Shown piece by piece: positions 52,835 through 63,407 of a stretch of 64,000 nucleotides of DNA. This DNA comes from Strix aluco (Eukaryota > Chordata > Aves > Strigiformes > Strigidae). Under the pieces are notes generated by a model that was given only the letters and a program-made list of their open reading frames with translations, was not told the origin of the DNA and did no database searches. Made by a program: the position numbers and the translations under genes. Where the stretch lies: the NCBI RefSeq assembly GCF_031877795.1, contig NC_133943.1:10719001-10783000 (forward strand), written 5' to 3'. The first letter of the stretch is position 1. The number at the start of each line of letters is the position of its first letter.

Positions 52835-53719
52835 TTAATATTAAAAACCCCCTAGGAGTCTCAGACACTGTATTAATTAGTGCAACCACCCATGAAAAGT
52901 TGGGTTTGGAACAGCATTCTTTGCCCTGTGTGAAACAGCAACCCTAATAAACAATTGTTAACTTGGCCTATTGCCTCTGGTAAATTACACAGCATTAAAA
53001 AATAATGCTTTTCATATTAGGCAGTAATTAAAGGTTGGGACAGCTTTAAAACAAGAGGGGGAGGGGGAGGAATCAAAGAAAATATAAAAATGTTCTTTCA
53101 AGAGTTATGGGAGGCTAATAAAGTATGTCTGTTATAGTGCACCACTTTGCCCCCAGCTACAGCCAAACTGGAGCCACTGCAATTGCCTCTCAATAAGATA
53201 ATGATATTCCTTTCTCTGCTATTAAAAGGCTCCCAGTGCAAACTTAAAATGATTTATTTAATTTAAGAAATTATGAGGTGTAACTTCAAAGCGTAAGCCG
53301 TTAGTAATGGAAAACACCAGGTTGTTTAAAATTATAATAATAATTGTTTGGAATACAGTGACATCAAAGTGCTTTCATCACCAAATAAAATATAGCACAG
53401 ACCCCCAAATCCAGTGGAGTTTATTGAGTAGACATTTTTTGGTGTGTTTTTATTATTTCCTTATCAAGAGACATTATTTTAGCAGCTCCTTTTCTCAGCT
53501 TTGATGTTTTGACAGTCTTAAATTAATTTTATTGCATTTTTTTGGCTCGGAGATGGGAGATTATTCTGACTGCTTATTTTTCATTATGACTTTTTTGTTT
53601 TCAAGAACCGGTTTGTTATTTAACACAGCACCTTGATAAGCGCAGTTGAAATGAATTGGCCATTACAGGTCATTAAAAAGCAAAGAATTCTGTTTTCAAG
53701 CAATCCATTACACGTCTGG
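52835..53719. promoter_or_regulatory. Candidate conserved regulatory block between CpG islands
   Basis: An AT-rich, non-repetitive block begins abruptly after the CpG island. It has many developmental factor cores: TATTAATTAGTGC, AACCACCCA at 52884-52892 (8 of 9 to the GLI site GACCACCCA, also holding a RUNX AACCAC), and AACAATTGTTAAC (SOX/MYB-like). It also has GGCAGTAATTAAAGG, ATCAAAG at 53072-53078 (TCF/LEF), AATAAGATAATGATATT and GATTTATTTAATTTAAG. The purine-rich GGGGGAGGGGGAGG near 53057-53070 interrupts it. Enhancer function is inferred; MSX2 is a known Wnt/BMP-responsive gene. Confidence 0.42.
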
Positions 53720-54819
53720 GAAAATATTCCTACTTAAAACAAACTTTGAGTTGAACGCTGGCATAATCAGTTTAATAAAACGGGTAGCGCATACTTTTAA
53801 GGAACATGTTTTTTTCTTTACGAGATTCTTGCTTATTCAAAACACAGCAATCTAAGAAATACATATACAGAACATTTTGCCAAAAAAGACCTGCCTTTAC
53901 AGTAAGAATATCACAGAATGTTTTTAATTTCCTTGAACAGTGTTATAAAACATTCAGCGTACATACATTGCTTGAAACTTTCCCTTCCCAAGCAAAGCAG
54001 AATTATTCCAATCCCCTTAAAAAAAAAAAAAAAAAAAAAAAAAAGGTAGCATTTTAAAATATACTGCAGTTGCAGCTTTATAGACCGGTATTTCCACTAA
54101 AACAGCAGGGACAGAATTGCTCTGGTGTTAAAAGACTGAAATATAATGGATGGAAAGATTTTTATTCCTTTCGTGCAACTAGTTGGGAACTGCTGGTAGC
54201 ACCCGCCAAACGCCGTATGGATTACGGTGGGAAACACACACCGAGGGACTAAGGGAGTCAAACCAAACCAAAAAAACCTCAACAACAAAAGAAAAAGACC
54301 CCAAAGTCACCCCCTCTCCACGGTGGTGTCCGGCACCGAAAAGGAGCGTGAACCGTGTAGCGGCTCGTCCCTGGGTTTCCCAGTGCGGGGATGAGCTCTG
54401 CCCTTTCCCTGAGACCCCTAATGCTTTTCCTTGGAAAAATACCCCCGCCCCCGCTCTGGAAAGGAAAAAAGTCGGGACAACCGCTTCGTTTTTATTTTGC
54501 GAGAGAGACTTCCCACGCAAAGAATATGGGCACTGCCAAAAGTAGGTTAACTTCGAGAAATGACCCCTGGAAAAGGCTTTTTTAAATCTCCGTGATGGTT
54601 ATTGATCCTAGGCACGAGGGAAATACAGTCACGCTGGAGGGAGTGTCGAGTTTTGTTTGTTTGTGGAGATTTTTTTTTGTTCCGTTTAACGATTTTTTTA
54701 TTTTTATTTTTTTTTTTTACTAAAGAGATACACGTTAGTCTGCGAGGATACTAAACCGGGGATAAATAGAGAGGGGAAATATACTTTAGAGAAAACAAAA
54801 TGATAACTTCCCTATCTGA
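53720..54819. other. Intergenic DNA with long A and T runs
   Basis: This stretch contains A26 (54019-54044) and T-rich runs at 54671-54678 and 54693-54718. GC content rises at 54180-54540 without a clear island. I see no gene. The A26 is discussed among rejected items as a possible retroposon tail. Confidence 0.6.
54019..54044. repeat. Poly-A run, 26 bases
   Basis: A26 is followed by GGTAGC. It is the longest homopolymer in the window and prone to length error. Confidence 0.92.
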
Positions 54820-55650
54820 ACAGCCCTGGGGGCGGTGGGAACTGGATCCACCGCAGCTGCTCCGCGGATTCTCTGGCTACTTGCGCGGGAGCTGCGCGCA
54901 GCCGGGGGGCGAGTGCGTGGCTTGGAGCCTCCTTCCGCAGCCGCGGGGGCGGCACGGGGGGGGAGGTGGGCGAATGGGTCGTCCTTTGTCACCCACCCCG
55001 TCCTGCTCTCCGTGGCCTCCCCTCCTCCTGCCGTGCGTGCCCAGCACTCACCCCCCAAAAAACCTGCCCCAGGTGTGCGCAAAGCGGGCGTTGGGGTGCC
55101 TATGGCGTTTGTGTGGCGGGACGCCCAGGCACCGTATGGAGATCTGCAATGTACAGCTCACCGCGGTGGAGATGCGTGTGCGCGCACACACGCGCGCGTA
55201 CCTGCACGGTGCGTGTCTGCGTGTGACTCCCCGGTGCGCGGGTGCCCGCGCCAGGAAGACCGTGGAGGGAGGGCTGGGAGCCGGGGGAGGGATGCAGGAC
55301 GCCGCTTGCCACCCAAATGTGCCCGGCCTGGAGGTTAGCTGAGCCCCCCGGACCGCCCCCCACCCCCCCCGGGATCCGCGGAGCAGGTGTCCGCTCCTGC
55401 GCGGACTCCCCGCGGCGCGGAGCCTCTCCCGGTGCCGGGACCCGGTGCCCGGCCGGGAGCGGTTCCCTCCCCGGCGATCCGGCCCTGGAGGCCGGCGAGG
55501 GGTCGGGTCCTTCCGGGTCGCCGCCGCCCCGCTGAGCTGGGTGCCCGCTGTCCGCGGCCGCGCAGCCAGCGAGGCTCCCGGCGGAGATCAAACCCCGGCG
55601 CTTTCGGGCACGCCGGCTCCCAGACGCGCCGCAGCCAGCGAGTTTTCCTC
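54820..55650. other. CpG island in the MSX2 downstream flank
   Basis: About 830 bases of dense CpG and G/C runs lie 2.3-3.2 kb beyond the putative MSX2 3' end. By hand count there are roughly nine CpGs per 60 bases from 55381 to 55620. It contains an alternating purine-pyrimidine tract (55172-55201). Open frames of 180 codons (+, 54800-55342) and 195 codons (-, 55100-55687) overlap here, but their Pro/Arg/Gly/Ala-rich products look like by-products of stop-poor DNA. It could be a promoter of an unknown noncoding transcript or part of a Polycomb-type domain around MSX2. Confidence 0.72.
55172..55201. repeat. Alternating CG/TG tract (Z-DNA-prone)
   Basis: Thirty bases alternate strictly between purine and pyrimidine. 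A perfect 14-base palindrome, GTGTGCGCGCACAC, sits inside at 55176-55189, followed by ACGCGCGCGTAC. Such CG/TG alternation favours left-handed Z-DNA. It lies inside a CpG island. Confidence 0.85.
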
Positions 55651-55779
55651 CTTTCCCATAAAATGCAGGAATTCCGGGCTTTGACAAGGCAACGTGACAA
55701 CATGAAATGCAGGCTCCGAGCGCCCGTGGCTTTAGGTAATGAACGCTTGGCCGTAGCGAGTCAGCAAGCCCATTCCTAA

Positions 55780-56600
55780 CTGTTTATGTCAACAAATCCC
55801 TACCTCGTGAATTAAGGTCCCGGGAGAGCTGCGCTGTGCCCGGCCGGCCTGAGCCGCCGTTCAGCAAGTCGGGATTTTAAGGATCGGGATAATTTATCGC
55901 GTTGTTTTTAACGTTTATTATTTATTGCTCTAATTATTTTTCACTTTCTATTGGAAATTTAAAATATATAGATGTACCTGGAACAGATGCCAACTCCTTT
56001 CAGTCTCACTCAACTTCTAATCATCGCATCTGCTTTGTGTCAGAAAATACTTTGGGAACAATTTAACTTTGCATTAAAATAACTAATTAAAGCCACACCT
56101 CCACAGCCTCTTGCGAAAGTGGAGGAGGAATTTCAGTAAGTGCATCGCTTTTAATGGTAGCATTCTGATTTCCCTGCCTTGCTGTAATTTATTCAGTTAC
56201 AGATCTGCCTGCGGGGCAGCTCCCATTAGGCCGATGATGAAGTCTCATGAGTAAAGCTTGACACCTCCCTCCTAATAAAATATAATACTCAATTAACTCG
56301 GCCTTTCTGAAGGCTTTAATTGGAACAAGTTAATAATGGGCGCAGGGTGAATTGTCATGCCATCCGCAAGCTCGGGGAAGGTGTCACGGATCCGTCCTGC
56401 CTTTCCCATAGCAGAGGTTGTAACCGAGATTTGGAAGCTTTTCCTTCAACACCCTTGTGTTCTGCAATAAATCTGTATCCATTTAAGGATCTATCATAAC
56501 ACACACAAAGCTCCTGCGCTCAAAGAATTTCCAGCGAAAAGATTTAGATGTAATCCCTGACACAGCTGATTTATACTGAAGGTTAAAAAATACCGCTGGT
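55780..56600. promoter_or_regulatory. Candidate conserved regulatory block dense in homeodomain sites
   Basis: Right after the CpG island the sequence becomes AT-rich and packed with homeodomain-type cores. Examples are GATAATTTATCGCG, TTTATTATTTATTGC, TCTAATTATTTTTC, AACTAATTAAAGCC, CTCAATTAACTCGG, GGCTTTAATTGG and GTTAATAATGGGCG. A T-box-like CCACACCT is close to one of them (56092-56101 area). The block contains no stop-free frame of note and no simple repeat. This texture is typical of deeply conserved developmental enhancers, but I could not align it. Confidence 0.42.
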
Positions 56601-57184
56601 TTATTTATAACCGGCCCAGCCCAGCTAAGAAAGCACTCGGGACAATCGGACGGGGAAGGATAGGGGTGAGGGGGGCTTCACCCTGCCTTGGAGTTAGAGG
56701 GGGCAATACTTCAGAAGGAGGGAGCCCGAGAAAGAAGCGGTTGTCTCCGGTTTTTATGCGGCAGTAAATGCTAATTTGAAAAGTCTGCATGGAGATTAGA
56801 TTCCCTCAGCTTTGTTCCCTACAGTTGCGAAGCGGGAAGGTTAACAGGGTGTTGGTTTGTTTTTGTTTTTTTTTTTTTTTTTCTCTGGAGCCGGGAGGGG
56901 GTTGAGCAGGGCAGGATCCGCGATGCCCGGAGTTCCCTGAGCCGCTAACCCAGCCCGCAGCCCCCTCCTCACAGCCCAGCTCGGGAAGTGGGTCCTGTGT
57001 CCCGTACCCCCCTTTTCCTTCTCGCACAGCAAAGGCCCGATCTGGCAGGGTGCTGGGCGCCGCTTTCCCGGTCCGGAGGTCGGGCGGGGATGGTGCTGGG
57101 GGGGGGCCTCTACCCGCCGGGAGAGCTGCAAGGCCGGAGCAGAGGACGGCTCTCCTCTGCGCAGCTGGGAGCGTGGCCGGGTTA
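56600..57184. other. GC-rich intergenic block with a T run
   Basis: From 56885 to 57184 the sequence is GC-rich with many CpGs and G runs, such as a run near 57100. To its left is a pure T run (56866-56882). This is a minor CpG-island-like block. The open frames here are explained by base composition. Confidence 0.55.
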
Positions 57185-57335
57185 AATCGCCCGGCTCTTT
57201 CAACAGAGGCAAATACGCCTTCTTCTCCAGCTGGGATCCCAAAGGTCACTCCTAATCCGAATAAGCCTCCTACAACAAAATTTACATTGGGCCAGCATGG
57301 GCCTTGGGTGTAATATGGTAAACTACCCCTGACCT
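57185..57335. promoter_or_regulatory. Candidate regulatory element with OTX-like and nuclear-receptor half sites
   Basis: A short AT/GC-balanced stretch contains AAAGGTCACTCCTAATCCG, which joins a nuclear-receptor AGGTCA half site to a bicoid/OTX TAATCC core. It also has GGGCCAGCATGGGCC, TGTAATATGGTAAAC and CCTGACCTCC (a second, inverted half site). It sits between GC-rich DNA (56885-57180) and the CTCF-like site. Function is inferred from motif spacing only. Confidence 0.28.
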
Positions 57336-57386
57336 CCTGGGTACCCCTCTTATCTGAGCAAATCCAAGCTTCCCTCGCCAGAAAGG

Positions 57387-57400
57387 CCAGCAGGGGTGAG
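57387..57400 (+). promoter_or_regulatory. CTCF-like site, plus orientation
   Basis: CCAGCAGGGGTGAG matches 12 of 14 positions of the consensus CCASYAGRKGGCRS; the two departures are in the GGC core. It lies about 0.6 kb beyond the putative MSX2 3' end. Occupancy is unknown. Confidence 0.3.
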
Positions 57401-57974
57401 GGGGGGAGTCCAGCATCTCTTCTTCTTCTCCCAGCAGCACAGGAGCATGTCCCTTGAGGGAGGCTGCCCTGAAAACTCTGGGACAGTCTGACGACATATG
57501 GGAGCTCTGAGATGCAACTGTACTGAAGTAATTGCAGGGTCCCTGCCAGGTCTTACCTGGACAAAATTACCCCCAACTACCACAGGGGTCGAGACTAGTC
57601 TCCCAGTAAAGCACAGATTTGAGGTCAATGGAAAGGCGAGTCGGAGGGAGAGTCCTGAGCACCAGAGAAAGGCACGAGCTAAGAAAAGTGATGGAAACAT
57701 CACCAGAGTATGATGTTGTAAAGAACAGAGGCGCCTAAAAGCGGTTGTTAAAAACAAGGAAACCTCATAAAAGGTTTGGCTTTCGACTTTGAATTGTTGA
57801 CTTGCAATTCACCTTCATGTGCTGCAAATTTGGCTTTAATTCAGATTCAGAAAGGGGAAATAATCATAAAGGCAACCCAAACATTCCTTTGAACTTGACC
57901 CAGCAGTGCAAAACACACACAGAGAGAAATTACTTTTTAAAGAACTCCAAACACTCACAGACCCACACGCGATT
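57401..57974. other. Intergenic DNA just past the putative MSX2 3' end
   Basis: Mixed-composition sequence. A 71-codon open frame on the plus strand (57498-57713) resembles nothing I know. No repeat, RNA gene or strong site is seen. Confidence 0.6.
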
Positions 57975-59647
57975 AAACATGTTTTTTCTTTTTTAATTTA
58001 ATTCGAAATAAGAGATAAGAAATAATAAATCTTCAATAAAATATATAAAATTGTACAAGGCATCCCTTTCAAAGGGACTTTCCTATAATGGAAGATTGGG
58101 GGTGAGGGAAGGGAGAAGGGAAGTTCATCTATAGTGGGTCCCAGGTGGCGACAGTGCCTGGGTCAAAACAAACCAAAACCAGCAAAACCTCGTGGCTTTT
58201 TTTTTTTTTCCTTTTCGTTTTTCTGCTTTTTTGTTTGTTTCTTTCTTTCTTTTTTTTTTTTTTTCTTCCACAACAACACACTAAGAAAATAAATCCAGGA
58301 GAAGCTCTGCCTTCAGTGCTCCACAGCCTTTGGAGTAACTTTCTCACAAAGTTTAGCAAGAGTAATACACATAATACAATAGTTATAAGGAGAAGCCTGG
58401 GGAAGATATTGCCAGCACTTGGGGAGCTCCCACGGGGACAGACAGGTTACGCAGTCTCTTGGCACCCCACCGTCCTCCTAGTAGGGTTGTTTGTTTTTTT
58501 GTGATACCTGGATCTCTCTTAAGGCCTTGAAGCATGAGTCACTTGTATTGGCATCCTTAGCAAGGGAAGGAGAGGAAGACTCAAGGGGTTCTTCTATTTA
58601 ATACAGACTGCTGCAGATACTAATAAAAAACCCCAAACATCTCCCAGAAGTGTTCAACAATCCTTTGCTCACCACCACTGTGGAAACAACCGTCTTGTTT
58701 CCCCAGAAAGCTTCCTTCCCTCTCTCCTGGTTTTCAAAGAGCATTGCAGAGCCAAGATTACCTGGTTGTAGCCAAAAATTTCTAAGCATGCCAATAGGAA
58801 GAGATAAAGACCAGACTGCCTAATAACCCTCCCTTGCACTTTACCTCCCCTCACAGTGCTTTACAAACGCTGAAGCTATTTATACAAATAAAGGCATTAC
58901 AGGAGCCAATGGTGGATGAAGCTGTGCTCTACATTTAGGGGCCCTGATGCTCATCTTGTTGCAAACATCTGTCAAGGTTCGGGATGCAAAAATTTTCCCT
59001 ACCCCCAGAAATGCAGGAACTTGCTGGCTCTGAACTTCACTCAGACTCTACTGGGTCTAGTTTCTATTTACACGGTGTCTCTAGCTAAGGGCTCTGCTTT
59101 CTTAAAAAAAAAAAAAAAACAAAAAAAAAAAACAAAAAAAAACCAAAAACCACCCAAACAACAAAACTTTGATTATACCTTTTTATTTCCCTCCCCCCTG
59201 CCCCCATATTAAGTGATGGCAACTCAGAGTGTGGGTTTAGGGCATGCACCCCTCTTACTTTAAACACGCTTTTGGCCCCATCAGGAAGGCATTGGGAAAT
59301 CTCTGCCTCCAGATGAGATTGCTTTTCCACCCATTCTTTTTTATTCTAGTTTTACGTGCACTGTATAAAACCCCTACATTTGCTCAAATGTTTTTTATTT
59401 TTTTGTTTGTTTTTACTTTTTTTTTCTTTGATGATCAGACTCTGAGTGCTCAGAGCACTCTCAGAAGACACCCAACCCGTAGCATACAGGATGCCTTGCT
59501 TTGCTAATGCAAACTCCTGTACGCTCAGGATGGCGGATAGAAGTGTGCAGAAAGAACGGCCAGTACTGGTTGGGGTACTGCCTTCTCAGGGTTGGACACG
59601 ATCCACCAGGAAGTCTCTCTCACTGTCACTTTGTCTTTCTGATCTTC
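57975..59647 (-). other. MSX2: Putative MSX2 3' untranslated region
   Basis: The region runs from the TAA stop to two overlapping ATTAAA poly-A signals on the minus strand (57997-58002 and 57992-57997), giving a 3'UTR near 1.67 kb. Nearer signals also exist: AATAAA at 59394-59399, 59340-59345 and 59182-59187, and ATTAAA at 58597-58602, so shorter isoforms are possible. In mRNA sense it has a U-rich run (59104-59142) and A-rich runs (58197-58210, 58250-58264). The A-rich runs could cause internal priming in oligo-dT cDNA libraries. The 3' boundary is an inference from the signals; no transcript evidence was available. Confidence 0.42.
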
Positions 59648-60094
<447 letters not shown>

Positions 60095-61442
60095 TTATCA
60101 CAAAAGCAGGGAGACCTGGGTGCTCTGAAGAGATGTCGCACTTGAGAAGGCTGGGGTGGGAAGGGAGCGTCCTGCCAGGTGATACTCTCAAAACGGGACA
60201 CTTTTTGCAAGTGGCTCTGAAAATATTTTTCTGGCCCAACTTATGTTCACAGGACTTCAGCAGATGGCTGGGGAAGTGAAATTTTGCCTCTGATTTGGAA
60301 AGGACAGTTTGTAGGCAAACAGGGCACATAGGATTTGCAGATACACATGCAGCAGATGGCTTTAGGAGTTACATCATAGGGGTCTAGAGCACACAAAATA
60401 GCTGTCTTGGTAGCTGCAGAACTGGAGGAGTAAGTCCAGCAAAGCACAGGACAAACATATATGCAAAAGCAGAAGATTCATAAAAGAACAGTGGTGCAAG
60501 AACCAAGCCCAGCACAGTCCCGCTCCAGGATTTCTCCACCAAGAGCAACAAGTCAACCCTATCTTTTTTCTGACAGCTGAAGAAGTGGGTCTGATAATTT
60601 TTATGGTTTAGATAACTGGGAATTTTTCTTGCAATTTCTTCTTTGAGAACAAGTTTTTCCTCTGCTTAATAACTTTTCAAGGAGTATTTTCTGTTTTTCA
60701 ACAAGTATCAGAAAAAGAAGAAAGCCGCACACTTTTCATTCAACATTTAACTTTTATGACGTTTGCCAATTAAAAAAAGAAACCCACAAAGCTGCAGCAT
60801 CTGTAGCCAATACAAGTCAGGAAATCTACTACCTTTTGTGCTTGCCTTATAACCCCAACCAGGTTAGGCACACGTGCCCAGGATGGCACATGGCTGACTT
60901 GTCTTCAGATTCATTTTGCATTTCGCTAATAATTTTGCAATCCAAAGAATGATTAAAAAGCATGCAGCTGACTTCAAAAGCTTAGCAATTTGGCTATGTT
61001 TTGGATCACTCCCGGGGCATATGACAAGCCACCCTGGCTCTCCAGCTTGATACAGAAAATGACACACAGTCTGTTCTGAAGAGGCTGCTAAATTTTGTAC
61101 ATGCTGTAGAGTCTAGTTCAAACTCTTGTCAGTACTTGCACGTCCTGTTTTCTGGACCCCTCTCACTTTCCTCTTTTATTTTTAAAAATAAACTGGACCA
61201 AGAGGCTGTTTAAGTGCATAACATGCAATTAAAAAAATCCCACAAGGAAAGTGTTCGAAAGTTCAGAAAGGAATGGGAGAGAACAGCTACAGCGAAAAAA
61301 AGTTAAGCTTCTCTTCTTACTCTTCTTCTAGACACTGAAAGCAAAAAATAAAGCCCTCTTAGACTTGTCAAATACCATCTTATGATCACACGAGGGCATT
61401 TTAATAATTAAGGTGCTCACCGTGACAGTTGGTTCACTCCTA

Positions 61443-61472
61443 AAACTACACTAAATTCAAACTACACTAAAT
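61443..61472. repeat. Small tandem duplication, 16-base unit
   Basis: The 14-base word AAACTACACTAAAT occurs at 61443-61456 and again at 61459-61472, with two-base spacers, and a partial echo (CTAAATTCACTAC) follows. This is a recent local duplication within the intron. Confidence 0.85.
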
Positions 61473-62614
61473 CGACCCTAAATTCACTACCGGTCACACC
61501 ACTATCTCACTCCGTCTTTCAAAGGCAACCTGTTTCTTGAAGTGGAGCTCTCCGAAGACCCACCTAAGGGGGGGTCCTACTAGGAGGGATGGGGTTCACA
61601 AGGGCGACGGTCACTCCGGGGATCCCCCCCTTCCCAGCGCCTTCCCGGCTGTCGGCTTAGCCCGACCCGTCCCGACTTCTGCTACGCACGGGGGAAACCG
61701 CAAAAACATGCTTTTAAATTAAATCCCGGACAAATATTTTCCCCGGAATACACTCAAGCGTTCATGAGCTTCTTCCCTCCCCATCCCCCAAGCGACTGCC
61801 AGACTCTGATAAGCAGCAGGGACCGTCGCCACCGCAGACCCTGTAACTGCGTTTGTGCCCTGCCAGTCCTCAAGCACTCTCTGCAATTATTTGTTTCGCT
61901 GTTTTATTTCTGTTTATCCTCCGTTTTCTGGCCAACGTCGGCCAAAAATCATCACTTGGAGACGGTTCCCTTTCCATGTTGCTCAAAAATCTAACTTTTA
62001 CAGCTCTTTCCCCGGTTCATCCCACCCGTCATATGAATAACAATAAACCGAGGAGTTGCTTCTAATGTCAAAACCCTCCACGGACAGACGGGCTTTTTGC
62101 GGGAGAAGCGGTCATTGCCGCTTGCTGTCACACCAGCTCCGAGGGGGCCGAGCACCGGGAGGTGGGAAATCAGGAAAATGATCGAGGCCGAAGGACCTTC
62201 CCTTCCCCGATCATCATTTTTCTTCCCAAATCCCGCTGAAATCACCGGACCTGAACTCTCAGCTACTGAAGTTCTTTACAAAGCTATTTTGCAGATCTCG
62301 CGAAACACCGATTTTAATAAAGGGAGGATTTTCAAAGGGAAAAAAAACCGGTATGGGGAGAAGATTAGGCCTTGTCTAAGTCTGGGGTTTAGGGCAGCTT
62401 TAGAGAAGGGGGTCCGGGTAGGAGCACACTCCTCTCTTCACGCTTTTCCAGGATACTTGAGCATACATGAAAATCGCAAACAGAAGCTGCGTAGGGAGTG
62501 ACATGGGTGAGCTGCTTTCCTCCCGGCGCTTCTCCCAGCACGTTAGAAATCAAATTAATTCGGGGTAATCGCAAAGAAAAGGAAGCGGTTGAAAGCCAAA
62601 TCGAAGCGATTGTC

Positions 62615-62636
62615 AAAAAAAAAAAAAAAAAAAAAA
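62615..62636. repeat. Poly-A run, 22 bases, in the MSX2 intron
   Basis: An uninterrupted A22 is followed by GGAACTG. No poly-A signal, target-site duplication or retroposed body is seen to its left, so I read it as a simple homopolymer. Confidence 0.9.
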
Positions 62637-62719
62637 GGAACTGTAATAGCACTAAACTTCCTTCTTGCAATATTAGGTTATAGGAGCAAATTCTGCGAGA
62701 CTGCCCGGCTCAACAGTTC

Positions 62720-62790
62720 GCGTCTGTAAAGTCACTAATTTAAATAAAGCAGAGCATTTAATTTACATCAGGCAAGTTAGGGATGCGTGG
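62720..62790. promoter_or_regulatory. Candidate intronic regulatory element, homeodomain-site rich
   Basis: Within 70 bases there are CTAATTTAAATAAAG and CATTTAATTTACATC, overlapping homeodomain/HOX-like cores in otherwise mixed sequence. A long T/A run lies on either side. Regulatory function is inferred only from motif density and position in the intron of a homeobox gene. Confidence 0.25.
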
Positions 62791-63407
62791 AGGAGAGCGG
62801 ATCGATCTGCTAATACAGGTGTACAGCCGCCAAGGCTCTTGGCGATGGGAAGGCAGAAAGCCTAGAGCTGCCCGGCTACGCTTTTCACCTTTTCCTGAAG
62901 GTAGCTTGGGGCTTTTATTTTTTTAAAAGCAATTGGGTTTTTTTTGTCTTTTTGTAAAAGCGATCTCACCGAAAGCGAAATGCAGTTCAGAGCAGACACA
63001 GCAGCGCGGCTCGAACGGGGTTTAAGAAGTGACCTGTCACCTCCGGATCGCGTGTCCCTAAGGCTGTGGGGACGGTGCCGGGAGAGATCGCAGGGGCTGA
63101 AAGGGTCAGGGCCAGCTCGGGGAATTTTGACAGGCTGCATGCAGCGAGGGAGGGAGAAACAAACCCCCTGCCAGGAGGGACCGCGGCGGCAGTCAGCGCG
63201 CAGAAAGAGCGCAAGGCTGGAAGGGACAATTCCCGAGTTTAAGGGATTGCTCTGCAACGTCTGGGGTAAGGGAGAAGGAAACAAGGAGAATTTCCAGTTC
63301 TCGTGGCAACGGGATAACATAAGTGGACGAATTGGCAGCCGGAGAGCCATGTGTCGGGAAAAGGAGCCAGTCCGCGGTAGTCCCTGATCTTTCTATGGTT
63401 TTAAAAG

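Noticed and set aside
53783..54050. Possible retroposed sequence ending in A26, with GGTAGC on both sides
   Set aside because: The flanking match is only six bases, no poly-A signal precedes the A run, and the body resembles no transcript I know. A chance match beside a homopolymer is simpler.
54800..55687. Overlapping open frames of 180 (+) and 195 (-) codons
   Set aside because: They lie in a CpG island where stop codons are rare, on both strands at once, and give low-complexity Pro/Arg/Gly/Ala-rich products. Base composition explains them.
1..57974. A second protein-coding gene (for example DRD1 or another MSX2 neighbour)
   Set aside because: I looked for long intact frames and recognisable motifs on both strands and found none; the neighbours must lie outside the window.
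59441..59464. Seven-base-pair hairpin GAGTGCT/AGCACTC in the MSX2 3'UTR
   Set aside because: Too short to stand out from chance in a 1.7 kb UTR.
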